Source of the DNA: an uncultured Selenomonadaceae bacterium
Lineage (GTDB): Bacteria > Bacillota > Negativicutes > Selenomonadales > Selenomonadaceae
DNA: 64,000 nucleotides
Assembly: GCA_905234195.1 (NCBI GenBank)
Contig: CAJOFR010000001.1
Location: 35,057 to 99,056, forward strand
Direction of reading: 5' to 3'
The notes beneath the pieces were generated by a model. That model saw only the letters and a program-made list of their open reading frames with translations. It was not told the origin of the DNA and searched no databases. Of the stretch, positions 1 to 9,430 are shown in pieces. Within the stretch, counting starts at the first letter, position 1; the number at the start of each line of letters is the position of its first letter. Both the position numbers and the translations under genes were made by a program.

Positions 1-2
1 AT

Positions 3-1151
3 AAATTTATCGAGGCACAAAGAATCGAACAACGCACAAAGTTTGACCTCGAAATGATTAAAGAAATGGGATATTGTTCGGGAATTGAAAATTATTCGCG
101 GCATTTAACAGGTCGTGACGTAGGTGAGCCGCCAGATACTTTGATTGATTATTTTCCTGGCAATTTTTTGACGATAATTGACGAGTCGCATGTTACAATT
201 CCCCAAATTCGCGCAATGTTTGCCGGTGACCGTTCTCGCAAGCTTTCATTAATTGAGAATGGGTTCCGTCTTCCCAGCGCGTTGGACAATAGACCTTTGA
301 CTTTTGAAGAATTTAACGGTAAAATTTCACAGGTGATTTATGTTTCTGCGACCCCTGCTGATTACGAACTTAACCATTCCGACCAGGTTGTTGAGCAAGT
401 GATTCGTCCAACTGGTTTGCTTGATCCGGAAGTCGAAGTCCGTCCGATTAAAAATCAAGTCGACGATTTAATTGCTGAGATTCGTAATCGCGCAAAAGCT
501 AATGAAAGAGTTCTTGTTACAACCATGACAAAGAAATTTGCAGAGGAACTTACTGAGTATTTACATGGGGCAGGCATTCGAGTGAGGTACCTGCACTCGG
601 ATATTGTGACGATTGAAAGAGCAGAAATTATTCACGACTTGCGTATCGGGAAATTTGATGTTCTCGTCGGAATAAATCTTCTTCGAGAAGGGCTTGATAT
701 GCCCGAAGTTTCTCTTGTTGCTATCCTTGACGCGGACAAAGAGGGCTTTCTTCGTTCTGAAACTTCTTTAATTCAGACTATAGGGAGAGCTGCGCGAAAT
801 GTTCATGGCAAAGTTATTCTTTACGCAGAAAAAGTGACTGATTCGATGAAGAGGGCAATGGAGGAAACCGACAGAAGGAGGAAAATTCAAGAAACATACA
901 ACTTGAAAAATAACGTAGTTCCGCGTACAATTAGTAAGCCTATCGCTCCCTTGATCGAATTGCCAATAAAGAAATCCGATAATACGAAAAATAGGTCGGT
1001 GGGTGATTTATTAAAAAGATTGACCACTACACAGCGTAAAAATTTAATTAAAAGTTTGACATCTCAAATGCAGGAGGCCTCCAGGAATTTGGAATTTGAA
1101 AAGGCTACTGAACTTAGAGATATAATTTTAAGATTGGAGGATAATTTATGA
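3..1151 (+). CDS. uvrB: UvrABC system protein B, 3' part
   Basis: This is the C-terminal part of the excision-repair helicase UvrB, which verifies DNA damage and hands it to UvrC. The reading frame is open from base 3, so the gene enters from the left edge and the track's ATG at 54 is internal. The visible motifs are the EQR..FDLEM and GIENYSRH stretch, the DESH box, the [15 protein letters not shown] and QTIGRAARN helicase motifs of the second RecA-like domain, and a C-terminal UVR domain (about the last 35 residues, FEKATELRD). The family assignment is certain. uvrA does not follow; only about 120 bp with two 10-codon ORFs lie before the next gene. Confidence 0.97.
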   Translation, partial: KFIEAQRIEQRTKFDLEMIKEMGYCSGIENYSRHLTGRDVGEPPDTLIDYFPGNFLTIIDESHVTIPQIRAMFAGDRSRKLSLIENGFRLPSALDNRPLTFEEFNGKISQVIYVSATPADYELNHSDQVVEQVIRPTGLLDPEVEVRPIKNQVDDLIAEIRNRAKANERVLVTTMTKKFAEELTEYLHGAGIRVRYLHSDIVTIERAEIIHDLRIGKFDVLVGINLLREGLDMPEVSLVAILDADKEGFLRSETSLIQTIGRAARNVHGKVILYAEKVTDSMKRAMEETDRRRKIQETYNLKNNVVPRTISKPIAPLIELPIKKSDNTKNRSVGDLLKRLTTTQRKNLIKSLTSQMQEASRNLEFEKATELRDIILRLEDNL

Positions 1152-1273
1152 TTGTTTGGGGTGGTGATATATGGCAATAGAGAGAGAATTATTTATTAAT
1201 TAATGTTTTTTTTGCAAAAATATCGAGTATTATACCAAGATTAATCGCAGTAGCAATTTAAGGAGAGGATTTC

Positions 1274-2098
1274 ATGAAAGAGGAAACAATTTTGGCTGAG
1301 CGAATTTACGAGTCGCGCAAGTTTCTGGGAATAACACAAGAGGTACTGGCTGACAAATTGGGGATAACTCCACAGTCAGTTTCGCGCTGGGAAAATGGTC
1401 AGAGCAGACCCGATGTTGATATGCTCCCAAAGTTGGCGGCAATTTTTGACATTAGTATAGATTCGCTTTTCGGTTATCATGCCGAAAATCTGAAGATTGC
1501 ACAATACGAAAACAGTTTTGAACAAAGTAATTATCATTTTGGTAATGAAATTAACAAAATGACTCGTGAAGTGCTGGGGTTCATGCCCCCAAATAAGCCA
1601 AGAACTCTTTTGGAAATCGGTTGCGGCGATGGTCAAACGGCTGTATTTTTTGCGAAGAATGGCTATATTGTTTCAGCTTTTGATATTTCAAATGAGTGTT
1701 TACAACGAGGTAGACAACTTGCAAACAAAGCTGGAGTTAATGTAAATTTTTTCCATGCAGATATTTTGAATTACAAAATCGGAGCGAATTTTGACGTCAT
1801 ATATTCTAACATGACAATGCATTATATTCCGATTACCGATAGGAGACGAATTTTCAACATTCTTCAGGAAAATACGGCTATTGGCGGGCTCAATGTCATC
1901 AATGTTTTTGTCGAAAAAAGTTTCGTTTCTGATTCGTTCAATTTGAAGAAAAAGGGACACTTTTATCAAGCGGCGGAGCTTTTTAGCTATTACGGACAGA
2001 ATTGGAAATTTGAAATGATGGAGGAAATTTATCCGACTGAAATTAATTCTAGCGTTCCTTGTTGTATGGACGTTATGATTGCGAGAAGAATCAATTAA
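1274..2098 (+). CDS. XRE-type HTH fused to class I SAM methyltransferase
   Basis: This 274-residue protein has two parts. Residues about 8-66 form an XRE/Cro helix-turn-helix (ITPQSVSRWENGQ). Residues about 95-270 form a class I SAM-dependent methyltransferase with the glycine loop LEIGCGDGQ at about 113-121 and the acidic strand end FDIS. The start ATG follows AAGGAGAGG with good spacing. The N-terminal domain suggests DNA binding and the C-terminal domain a small-molecule or protein methylation step. The substrate and regulon cannot be read from the sequence. It sits alone between uvrB and the STAS gene. Annotating it as only a regulator or only a methylase would miss half the protein. Confidence 0.85.
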   Translation: MKEETILAERIYESRKFLGITQEVLADKLGITPQSVSRWENGQSRPDVDMLPKLAAIFDISIDSLFGYHAENLKIAQYENSFEQSNYHFGNEINKMTREVLGFMPPNKPRTLLEIGCGDGQTAVFFAKNGYIVSAFDISNECLQRGRQLANKAGVNVNFFHADILNYKIGANFDVIYSNMTMHYIPITDRRRIFNILQENTAIGGLNVINVFVEKSFVSDSFNLKKKGHFYQAAELFSYYGQNWKFEMMEEIYPTEINSSVPCCMDVMIARRIN

Positions 2099-2149
2099 TC
2101 AAGGCGGGAAAGTAGCATTACCTGTTATTAACTTTAAGGAGGTATTTTA

Positions 2150-2449
2150 ATGGAAATACAAAAAGAATTGAACGGCACTACTTTGGTAGTAAAAATCATC
2201 GGGCGTCTCGACGCCTCAAATGCGCAGGAACTTACGAAAGAGCTTAATGCGTCTTTTAATGGCGTAAAAGATTTGATTTTTGATTTTTCCGGGCTCAAGT
2301 ATGTCGCTTCGGCGGGTTTGCGCGTTCTCCTTATGGCTCAGAAGCGCATGAATAAACAGGGCAGCATGAAGATTCGGCACGTGGATGAAACGGTCATGGA
2401 AGTTTTGGAAATGACAGGATTTGCCGACCTTATGAACATCGAAAAGTAA
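2150..2449 (+). CDS. STAS-domain anti-sigma factor antagonist
   Basis: This is a 99-residue single STAS domain of the SpoIIAA/RsbV type. The motif KYVASAGLRVL contains the serine normally phosphorylated by the partner kinase, and the length is typical. The start ATG follows AAGGAGG. The stop is 13 bp before the HATPase gene, so the two are probably co-transcribed as an antagonist and anti-sigma kinase pair. No sigma factor or PP2C phosphatase lies beside them, so the target of this partner switch is unknown. In other bacteria such pairs control general stress or exopolysaccharide output. Confidence 0.92.
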   Translation: MEIQKELNGTTLVVKIIGRLDASNAQELTKELNASFNGVKDLIFDFSGLKYVASAGLRVLLMAQKRMNKQGSMKIRHVDETVMEVLEMTGFADLMNIEK

Positions 2450-2462
2450 TGGAGAGTTCACG

Positions 2463-2870
2463 ATGGAGAAATTTACGGTCGAGGCATCGATTGAAAACTT
2501 GCCATTGGTGACCAGTTTTGTGATTGAACCTCTTGAAGAAAAAGGTTGCTCGATGAAAATCCTTATGCAAATGGAATTGGTAATCGAAGAAATTTTCGTC
2601 AACGTTGCGAACTATGCTTATCCGACTGGTCACGGAATGGCTACCATTTGCAGAGATTTTGAGGATACCCCGAGAGCTATTGAGCTGACTTTCATCGATT
2701 CAGGCATTCCTTACAATCCACTGGAACATGAGGATCCCGATATAAATCTCGAATTAGATGAGCGTGAAATCGGAGGACTCGGTATTTTTCTTGTGAAAAA
2801 AACTGTTGATGAAATTCATTATGAGTACAAAGATTCTCAAAACATCTTGACTATAAAGAAATTATTTTGA
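2463..2870 (+). CDS. RsbW-like anti-sigma factor / serine-protein kinase (HATPase)
   Basis: This 135-residue protein is a single GHKL ATPase domain of the anti-sigma kinase group. The N box is visible as ELVIEEIFVNVANYAYP, followed by an acidic FIDSG motif and the glycine-rich GGLGIFLVKK motif. In this family the protein binds a sigma factor and phosphorylates its STAS antagonist. The antagonist is the gene directly upstream. A strong stem-loop terminator follows, which closes the two-gene unit. The sigma factor target is not in the window. Confidence 0.9.
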   Translation: MEKFTVEASIENLPLVTSFVIEPLEEKGCSMKILMQMELVIEEIFVNVANYAYPTGHGMATICRDFEDTPRAIELTFIDSGIPYNPLEHEDPDINLELDEREIGGLGIFLVKKTVDEIHYEYKDSQNILTIKKLF

Positions 2871-2883
2871 GCAATTCAAGCCA

Positions 2884-2926
2884 CAAAAAAAGGCGCATAT
2901 CTTCAATGAGGTGTGTGCCTTTTTGT
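2884..2926 (+). terminator. Rho-independent terminator after the STAS/HATPase pair
   Basis: An AAAAGGC-type arm pairs with GCCTTTT through a long stem with G-U pairs, followed by T-rich sequence. It separates the anti-sigma pair from gyrA. Confidence 0.8.
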
Positions 2927-3015
2927 TTATCACTTTTTTCTTGTTAAGTTTATTAATTTCTCTTTTCTGTTAATATTTATAATGGATGGAACTATGGTTC
3001 ATAAATGGGGGCTTG

Positions 3016-3044
3016 TAGACTTTTTGTTAGAAAAATGCTATAAT
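3016..3044 (+). promoter_or_regulatory. gyrA promoter with extended -10
   Basis: A TATAAT box at 3039-3044 is preceded by TGC (extended -10). TAGACT lies 17 bp upstream and matches TTGACA at four of six positions. The box is 35 bp before the gyrA start, and the leader begins with a GC-rich stretch (GGCGCG). Confidence 0.7.
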
Positions 3045-3078
3045 TGGCGCGTTTTTAGAAATTAAACGAGGTGAGAAT

Positions 3079-5523
3079 GTGGAAGAGTTGGAGTACATGC
3101 ACGGGAAAATAGTTCCTGTCAATCTCGAACACGAGATGAAATTTTCTTACATAGATTACGCGATGTCGGTCATTGTTGCGCGCGCCCTTCCCGACGTTCG
3201 CGACGGTTTGAAACCCGTCCATAGGCGAATTTTATACGCAATGCAGGAAGCCGGAATGACTAGTGGAAAACCGTACAAGAAATCTGCGCGCATTGTCGGT
3301 GAAGTTTTGGGTAAGTACCACCCACACGGCGATACTTCGGTTTACGACGCGATTGTTAGAATGGCGCAAGATTTTTCAATGCGTTATCAACTTGCGGATG
3401 GTCATGGCAATTTTGGTTCGGTCGATGGTGACCCTGCGGCAGCTATGCGTTATACAGAAGTTCGTATGTCAAAAATTTCCGAGCTGATGTTGCAAGATAT
3501 TGATAAAAATACCGTTGACTTTATGCCGAATTATGACGAATCTTTGCAAGAACCTTCAGTTCTTCCGGCGAAATTTCCGCAACTTTTGGTTAATGGCACC
3601 TCCGGAATTGCAGTTGGTATGGCGACGAATATTCCTCCACATAATTTGGCGGAGGTTATCAATGCGACGCTGATGTTAATTTCAAAGCCCGACGCAACCG
3701 TTGAGGAATTAATGACAAAAATTCAAGGTCCGGATTTTCCAACTGCCGGACAAATTATCGGGACTGAAGGAATTATCGAATCCTATCGGACGGGGCGCGG
3801 ATTAATCAAAATGCGTGCTACGACGAAGATTGAAACAATTTCAAATGGAAGACCAAGAATTATTGTTACTGAACTCCCGTATCAAGTGAATAAAGCTCGA
3901 CTTATTGAAAAAATTGCCGACCTTGCACGAGAAAAAATAATTGAGGGCATAACAGATCTGCGCGACGAATCAGATCGAGATGGGATGAGAATTGTCATTG
4001 ACCTTAGGCGCGAGATAAACCCGCAAATTATGTTAAATCAACTTTTCAAGCATACTCAAATGCAAGATTCTTTCGGAGTGACGATGCTGGCTTTAGTCAA
4101 TGGTGTACCACAGATTTTGAATTTGACCCAAATTTTGCAAAATTATATAAAGCATCATGAAGAAATAGTCACTCGCAGAACTCATTACGATCTTGGCAGA
4201 GCAAAAGCACGTGCTCATATTTTAGAAGGTCTTACAAAAGCTGTGGAAAATCTCGATTCCGTCATTAGCATTGTTAAACAAAGTTCAACGATAAATGATG
4301 CAAAATCTAGCTTAATGAAAAAATTTTTATTAAGTGACGTTCAAGCTCAATCTATTCTAGATCTCAAACTACAAAAACTAACCGGTCTTGAGCGCGAAAA
4401 AATTGAAGGTGAGTATCATCTTGTCAAGACTGCTATTGAAAAATTTACGGATATTCTTTCTGATGAAAGTAAAATTCTCGAAATAGTTAAAATTGAGTTA
4501 AATAATGTAAAGGAAAAATACGGGGATGCTCGTCGCACAAAAATTGTTCTGGAAGGTACGCTCACTAAATTTTCAAAAGAAGATTTAATTCATGACGATA
4601 ATATAGTTGTCACTTTAACAAGAGGTGGCTATATCAAAAGGATTAATCTCAGCATTTATAAAAGTCAAAGAAGAGGCGGCATTGGTGTAACGGGTATGAG
4701 CACTAAGGCTGAAGATGTAGTCGAACATATTTTAATCACAAGCAATCATCAAATTATTTTATTTTTCACAAATCGTGGAAAAGTATTTCCTCTTAAAGCT
4801 TATCAGATCGTCGAGTCAAACAGGATCGCGAAAGGTGTCCACATCAGTAGCCTGTTACCTCTGGAACAAGGTGAAATGATTACCGCGTTGATTAAAGTCA
4901 AAGAGTTCGATCCGACTCGTTACCTCTTTATGGCGACGCGAAGAGGAATTGTCAAAAAAACTCAACTTTCCGAGTTTAGTTCAATGGTTAAACGTGGTAT
5001 GATTGCGATCAGGCTCGGCAAAGACGACGAGCTTATAGGCGTGAAATTTACTGAAGGCGAGCGGTATATAATGCTCGGCACAGCAAAAGGAAAGGCGATC
5101 GCTTTCGCTGAAGAGGAAGTTCGTGCAACGAGTAGGAGTGCCCACGGAGTGCGCGGTATTAAGCTAAAAAAGGGTGATTATGTCGTCGGAATGGACAAAC
5201 TAAGCAAAGGCGCAGATGTTTTAACTGTCAGCGAAGGAGGTTACGGAAAGCGTACTCCAACTTCCGAGTATCGTCCTCAAGTGCGAGGTGGGCAAGGTAT
5301 TATAAATATGAAAGTCACCGAAAAAACCGGCAATGTTATAGGAATTAAAGTGGTTCGTCCCGATCGAGAGCTCATGCTCGTGACGACGGAAGGGCTTGTT
5401 ATTCGTACGGATGTTTCTGATATTTCTGTTGTCAGTCGTAATACTCAGGGTGTCATTCTTATGAAAACAAAACCCGATGACAAAGTTGCTGCTTTAGCTA
5501 CAGTTACACTTAAAAATGATTAA
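3079..5523 (+). CDS. gyrA: DNA gyrase subunit A
   Basis: GyrA is the breakage-reunion subunit of gyrase, which introduces negative supercoils. At 814 residues it has family-typical length. The catalytic tyrosine is Tyr125 in AAMRYTE. The quinolone-resistance region reads [10 protein letters not shown] (Thr86, Asp90). The C-terminal wheel carries a GyrA box (QRRGGIG), which favours GyrA over ParC. The start is GTG behind GAGGTGAG. The gene stands alone with its own promoter and terminator, and gyrB is not adjacent in this window. Thr at the Ser83-equivalent position is common as wild type in several lineages, so it is not evidence of resistance. Confidence 0.98.
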   Translation: MEELEYMHGKIVPVNLEHEMKFSYIDYAMSVIVARALPDVRDGLKPVHRRILYAMQEAGMTSGKPYKKSARIVGEVLGKYHPHGDTSVYDAIVRMAQDFSMRYQLADGHGNFGSVDGDPAAAMRYTEVRMSKISELMLQDIDKNTVDFMPNYDESLQEPSVLPAKFPQLLVNGTSGIAVGMATNIPPHNLAEVINATLMLISKPDATVEELMTKIQGPDFPTAGQIIGTEGIIESYRTGRGLIKMRATTKIETISNGRPRIIVTELPYQVNKARLIEKIADLAREKIIEGITDLRDESDRDGMRIVIDLRREINPQIMLNQLFKHTQMQDSFGVTMLALVNGVPQILNLTQILQNYIKHHEEIVTRRTHYDLGRAKARAHILEGLTKAVENLDSVISIVKQSSTINDAKSSLMKKFLLSDVQAQSILDLKLQKLTGLEREKIEGEYHLVKTAIEKFTDILSDESKILEIVKIELNNVKEKYGDARRTKIVLEGTLTKFSKEDLIHDDNIVVTLTRGGYIKRINLSIYKSQRRGGIGVTGMSTKAEDVVEHILITSNHQIILFFTNRGKVFPLKAYQIVESNRIAKGVHISSLLPLEQGEMITALIKVKEFDPTRYLFMATRRGIVKKTQLSEFSSMVKRGMIAIRLGKDDELIGVKFTEGERYIMLGTAKGKAIAFAEEEVRATSRSAHGVRGIKLKKGDYVVGMDKLSKGADVLTVSEGGYGKRTPTSEYRPQVRGGQGIINMKVTEKTGNVIGIKVVRPDRELMLVTTEGLVIRTDVSDISVVSRNTQGVILMKTKPDDKVAALATVTLKND

Positions 5524-5565
5524 TTTTTTGTAATTCAAAAAAATACAGCGGTATAGAAAATAAAA

Positions 5566-5606
5566 GACGCTCCGAAAGAGATAACGAAGCGTCTAAATTT
5601 TTTTAT
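5566..5606 (+). terminator. Terminator between gyrA and the hydrogenase operon
   Basis: The arms AGACGCT and AGCGTCT are separated by a 16-base loop and followed by a T-run on the plus strand. A T-rich stretch also follows on the minus strand. The two flanking genes converge, so it may act in both directions. Confidence 0.75.
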
Positions 5607-5618
5607 TTAATTAAAATT

Positions 5619-6317
5619 TTACTCCAGTTCATTTGCATCCTTAGGAGTATGAGCCAGAACTTTTTTACCCGAAAACATACTTGAAACTTCGCTCTCGCCT
5701 TCCATAAACTCTGCGCGAATAACCATATACAAATGACCTATCGCAAAGAGGATTATAAACCAAGCAACATAGTGATGAACATAGTGTGTCATCATTTCAC
5801 TACCAAGAATAGTATTTACCCAACCAAAAAGAATACCTCCAGTGGTCGACGGAGAAGTCATAAAATACATCGCAAACCCCGTTAAAATCTCAATCGCCAC
5901 TAAAACGTAAAGCCCAGCATAAGACATTCTTGCAAGAGGATTTCTCAAAAAAGGTGCGTGGTGTGGTTTCAGTAGCATGTAGTGCAGAGCCACATCAACC
6001 GTTTCGGAGTAAAAATGCCCCTCCCAAAATCGTGGAAAAAGTCTGTCGCCTTTATTTATTATAAAACCATAAATTCTTAAAATAAAAGCAACACAGAAAA
6101 TAAACGCAGCAGTAAAATGAATATCGCGCACCAGATCCATCGACGTAATCGAAAAAGTCGGCTCCGTCGTGGCAACATTCATCGGTTTTGTAATTAATAA
6201 TCCGGTAACAAAGAGAATTACAATCTGCGACGCCATGATCCAGTGAAAAATTCTCAGAAAAGGACTGAAAAGATAATACTCCTTCCGCTCAACATCTTTA
6301 ACAGACTTCACCGCCAT
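5619..6317 (-). CDS. hyaC: [NiFe] hydrogenase cytochrome b subunit (HyaC-like)
   Basis: This 232-residue integral membrane di-haem cytochrome b passes electrons from the periplasmic hydrogenase to quinone. Several hydrophobic segments are visible. The first begins with the RIFHWIMA haem-ligand helix, and histidine-rich segments such as HYVHHYVAW follow. It is the last gene of the three-gene operon. Its ATG follows the TGA of the large-subunit gene directly, with the Shine-Dalgarno AGGAGGTGA inside the end of that gene. A quinone-linked uptake role is inferred from family and operon. Confidence 0.92.
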   Translation of the reverse strand: MAVKSVKDVERKEYYLFSPFLRIFHWIMASQIVILFVTGLLITKPMNVATTEPTFSITSMDLVRDIHFTAAFIFCVAFILRIYGFIINKGDRLFPRFWEGHFYSETVDVALHYMLLKPHHAPFLRNPLARMSYAGLYVLVAIEILTGFAMYFMTSPSTTGGILFGWVNTILGSEMMTHYVHHYVAWFIILFAIGHLYMVIRAEFMEGESEVSSMFSGKKVLAHTPKDANELE

Positions 6318-8210
6318 TCACCTCCTATAAGGATCAGTCGAAATTATACTAATTTCCTCACCTTTTGTGTTATACATATGAGTCGCGCAAGCCATACACG
6401 GGTCAAAAGAACGCACCACTTTCGCAATTTCAAGCGGTTTATTTGCTATAGCGACATGAGTATCCATCATCGCCAATTCGTACGCGCCATGACCGGCTTT
6501 ATCGTCACGCGGACAAGCGTTCCAAGTTGTCGGCACAAGACACTGATAATTATCAATTTTCTCGTCCTTAATAACGACCCAATGGCTGAGACCGCCGCGA
6601 GGAGCCTCGTAAAGCCCAACGCCCATGCATTCTTTCGGCCAAGTGTCGGGGTACCACTTCTCGTTATTCATCGTGGTAGTATCGCCATTTTTCATATTTG
6701 CAATGAGCTTGTCAAAGAAAAATCTGTTAATTTCCGCCGCAAGCTGCGCGTCAAGGGCGCGACAAGCAGTGCGTCCTACCATAGTCGGCATCCAAGTTTC
6801 AGCAGAAACACCGAGAACCGTCGAAACAGCTTGAATCTGATCCAACATCATTTTTTCAGCCCAAGTCGGCTCCGGTAGCAGACCTTTTTGAGATTTCGTG
6901 TAAATGATAATGTAATGCGCCAGAGGACCCACTTCGCAAAGCTTACCTTTCCATTTCGGAGTCTTAAGCCAGGAATACTTGCCACTCTCATTGAGAGTCT
7001 CCCACATTGTCGGAGTGCCGGTTTTTGGACCGGTATAATTAGGCTTAGTAATTCCTTCCCAAGGATGCAGCAGGTCTTTGTGGTCAGGATATTCATACCA
7101 AGCGTGCTCTACGCCTTCAGAAACGGTATCATTCTTGAGATCATCAGCGGTAATTTCATAGAAACTCGCATTAGCAACGCCTTGACCAAAATTTTCAACG
7201 ACTCCATTAGAACGAATTAATAAATTATTAAAATAGCCATTGCCGTTTGAAGTGCCTTTATAACCGTCAAGAGGATAGTCCCCAAAAGCCATAACACGAG
7301 TTTTCGACAGCCCTCCGCCGTCAACACGACCTGCGCGAACGTAAATATTGCCGACTGCGATTAAATCCGGCAAATAATAATTGTTGACGAGCGAACGAGC
7401 GAAATTTATTGCGCGATCTACTATTGCAAGGCGCGCAGTATTAACAGGAGCATTACCGTCATTCAGAGAAATCGCGCAGGGTACACCACCCACAACGTAA
7501 TGCGGGTGTGGATTTTTTCCGCCAAAAACAACATGAGGCGTGACAATTTCGCGCTGTTTATCGAGCATTTCGAGATAATGCGCTACAGCCAGCAAGTGAA
7601 CTTCCGGTGGAAGTAATTTATAATCCGGATGATCCCACCACTGTGCAGCAAAAATTCCGAGCTGTCCGCTATCGACTATAGCTTTAACCTTCGCTTGAAT
7701 AGCCGCAAAATATTGGACAGTCGCGGCGGGAAAATCATGCGGATAAGCCTCTGTCGCTATTTCGTTCGGAACCTTCAAAGGTAACCGATACGCGTTTAAA
7801 AGAGAAGTTTGAAGTTCAGCCGTTTTAGCAGGATCTGCAGAAAGAGCCTCGACGGGACTCACCCAATCCAGAGCGTGCAAATGATAAAAATGAACAATAT
7901 GATCTTGAACCGTCAAAGTCGCCGCCATAATATTGCGGATATAATTTGCATTGTTAGGGATAGAAATTCCGAGCGCGTCTTCAACCGCGCGAACTGAAGC
8001 AAGAGCATGAGCCGTCGTACAAACTCCGCAAATTCTCTGAATATACGCCCAAGCATCGCGAGGATCGCGATTTTTCATGACAAGTTCAAGCCCACGCCAA
8101 GCCGTACCGCTAGAAATCGCGTCAGTGACTTTTCCGGCTTCATTTACCTCAATTTCAACGCGCAGATGCCCCTCAATCCTCGTAATCGGGTCTACAACCA
8201 CGTGTGCCAT
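6318..8210 (-). CDS. hyaB: [NiFe] uptake hydrogenase large subunit
   Basis: This 630-residue catalytic subunit of a group 1 membrane-bound [NiFe] hydrogenase oxidises H2. The N-terminal nickel-binding motif is RICGVC and the C-terminal motif is DPCMACATH. After that histidine a 14-residue tail remains (MYNTKGEE...), the peptide normally removed by a dedicated HyaD/HybD-type protease once Ni-Fe(CN)2CO is inserted. No maturation or hyp gene lies in this window, so those must be elsewhere. The selected ATG gives the expected VDPITRIEGH start and lies 24 bp after the small-subunit gene. Confidence 0.97.
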   Translation of the reverse strand: MAHVVVDPITRIEGHLRVEIEVNEAGKVTDAISSGTAWRGLELVMKNRDPRDAWAYIQRICGVCTTAHALASVRAVEDALGISIPNNANYIRNIMAATLTVQDHIVHFYHLHALDWVSPVEALSADPAKTAELQTSLLNAYRLPLKVPNEIATEAYPHDFPAATVQYFAAIQAKVKAIVDSGQLGIFAAQWWDHPDYKLLPPEVHLLAVAHYLEMLDKQREIVTPHVVFGGKNPHPHYVVGGVPCAISLNDGNAPVNTARLAIVDRAINFARSLVNNYYLPDLIAVGNIYVRAGRVDGGGLSKTRVMAFGDYPLDGYKGTSNGNGYFNNLLIRSNGVVENFGQGVANASFYEITADDLKNDTVSEGVEHAWYEYPDHKDLLHPWEGITKPNYTGPKTGTPTMWETLNESGKYSWLKTPKWKGKLCEVGPLAHYIIIYTKSQKGLLPEPTWAEKMMLDQIQAVSTVLGVSAETWMPTMVGRTACRALDAQLAAEINRFFFDKLIANMKNGDTTTMNNEKWYPDTWPKECMGVGLYEAPRGGLSHWVVIKDEKIDNYQCLVPTTWNACPRDDKAGHGAYELAMMDTHVAIANKPLEIAKVVRSFDPCMACATHMYNTKGEEISIISTDPYRR

Positions 8211-8234
8211 TAAAATTCACCTCATTTGTTTTAA

Positions 8235-9317
8235 CTAATCTTTATGCTCTTCTTCCATTAAATTATCGCGGCGGTTTCGCTGAATAATACTTGCAACTGC
8301 ATGTGCACCGACACCAGCGGCGGTTAAAACTCCCAAGCCGACACCAATTTTATCTGCATCTCCGAGCTTACCGTATTTTGGCAAACGATCGGAAAAAGGA
8401 GCCTCATCCCAGAAATTTTTATTTGAACAACCAATGCAAGCCGCTCCCGATTGAATAGGATAACTCATGCCCTGCCACCAGCGCAAATTTCCGCAGGAAT
8501 TATAAGTTTCTGGACCGCGACAACCCAATTTATAGAGGCACCAACCAGCTTTTGAGCCGGCGTCGTCATAAGTTTCAGCGAACATACCAGCATCGAAAAA
8601 TGGACGACGATAGCAAGTATCATGAATTCTGTTTCCGTAAAACTGTTTCGGACGCCCGTCACCATCAAGCGGGGGAACAGTTCCGAAAAGTGCAACGTGC
8701 ATAACCACGCCCGTCATAACTTCCGGAATAGGAGGACAGCCGGGCACATTAACTACCGGTTTACCTCCGACAAAATTTGAAATTCCCGCAGAACCTGTAG
8801 GATTGGGACTTGCCGCTTGAATGCCGCCATAAGCCGCGCAACTACCGTAAGCGATTATTGCTGCTGCGCCTTTTGCAGCCTTCGACAGAAGATGAGTAAA
8901 CGTATGACCGCCTGACATACAATAAACTCCGCTATCTTTGGTAGCGACTGCACCTTCTACAGCGAGAATATATTGCCCGTTGTGTTTATTTATAACTTCA
9001 TCTAAATGAGCTTCAAAAGGTGCTCCACAAGCCGCACTAAGCAGATGGTCGTATTCAAGTGCAATATTCGTCAAAACAATATCTGACGCCAGAGGTGACG
9101 CAGATCTGATGAACGATTCATCGCAACCCGTACACTCATGACCGTGAATCCAAACAACCACAGGCAACGGCTTTGTCTCCGCTGCCTCGACAACTTTTGA
9201 CAGCATATCCGTGCTCAAACCCATAAGAGAAGTCAAAGCTACACAGCCCTTTAAAAAACTGCGACGACTAAAACCTCGTTTGAGATATGCTTCCCACAAA
9301 CTCTCCCTTTTATCCAA
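8235..9317 (-). CDS. hyaA: [NiFe] uptake hydrogenase small subunit with Tat signal
   Basis: This is the 360-residue electron-transfer subunit. The N-terminus carries a twin-arginine signal (SRRSFLK followed by a hydrophobic run), so the folded dimer is exported to the periplasmic side. Iron-sulfur ligands are visible in ECTGCDESF, GSCAAYGG, PGCPP and in the C-terminal CYRR, GWCLYKLGCRGP and CIGC groups. A hydrophobic C-terminal segment (about residues 325-345) would anchor it in the membrane beside HyaC. It is the first gene of the operon. Like the Tat amidase near 60 kb, it indicates a working Tat pathway. Confidence 0.97.
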   Translation of the reverse strand: MDKRESLWEAYLKRGFSRRSFLKGCVALTSLMGLSTDMLSKVVEAAETKPLPVVVWIHGHECTGCDESFIRSASPLASDIVLTNIALEYDHLLSAACGAPFEAHLDEVINKHNGQYILAVEGAVATKDSGVYCMSGGHTFTHLLSKAAKGAAAIIAYGSCAAYGGIQAASPNPTGSAGISNFVGGKPVVNVPGCPPIPEVMTGVVMHVALFGTVPPLDGDGRPKQFYGNRIHDTCYRRPFFDAGMFAETYDDAGSKAGWCLYKLGCRGPETYNSCGNLRWWQGMSYPIQSGAACIGCSNKNFWDEAPFSDRLPKYGKLGDADKIGVGLGVLTAAGVGAHAVASIIQRNRRDNLMEEEHKD

Positions 9318-9356
9318 TTTCCGCCCCTCCTAAAAAAATTTTTAACCCCTAGGATT

Positions 9357-9374
9357 TTGTTAAAAAATTCGCCG
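9357..9374. promoter_or_regulatory. Candidate Rex (NADH/NAD+ sensor) operator
   Basis: The 18 bases match the established Rex consensus TTGTGAAWWWWTTCACAA at 14 of 18 positions by direct count. The site lies about 40 bp upstream of the hydrogenase operon start, where a repressor could act. Rex regulation of hydrogen and fermentation genes is known in Firmicutes. The site is imperfect on its right arm, so this is a candidate only. Confidence 0.4.
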
Positions 9375-9430
9375 TAAGTCTACTTTTTCCTGCAACAAGC
9401 TATTTTTCGAGAAATAATAAAATATCGGGG

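Noticed and set aside
1152-1273. Two 10-codon ORFs after uvrB, possible uvrA remnant or leader peptide
   Set aside because: Both are too short, and neither encodes recognisable uvrA sequence.
3321-3360. Quinolone-resistance mutation in gyrA (Thr at the Ser83-equivalent position)
   Set aside because: Threonine is the ordinary residue at this site in several lineages, so no resistance can be inferred.
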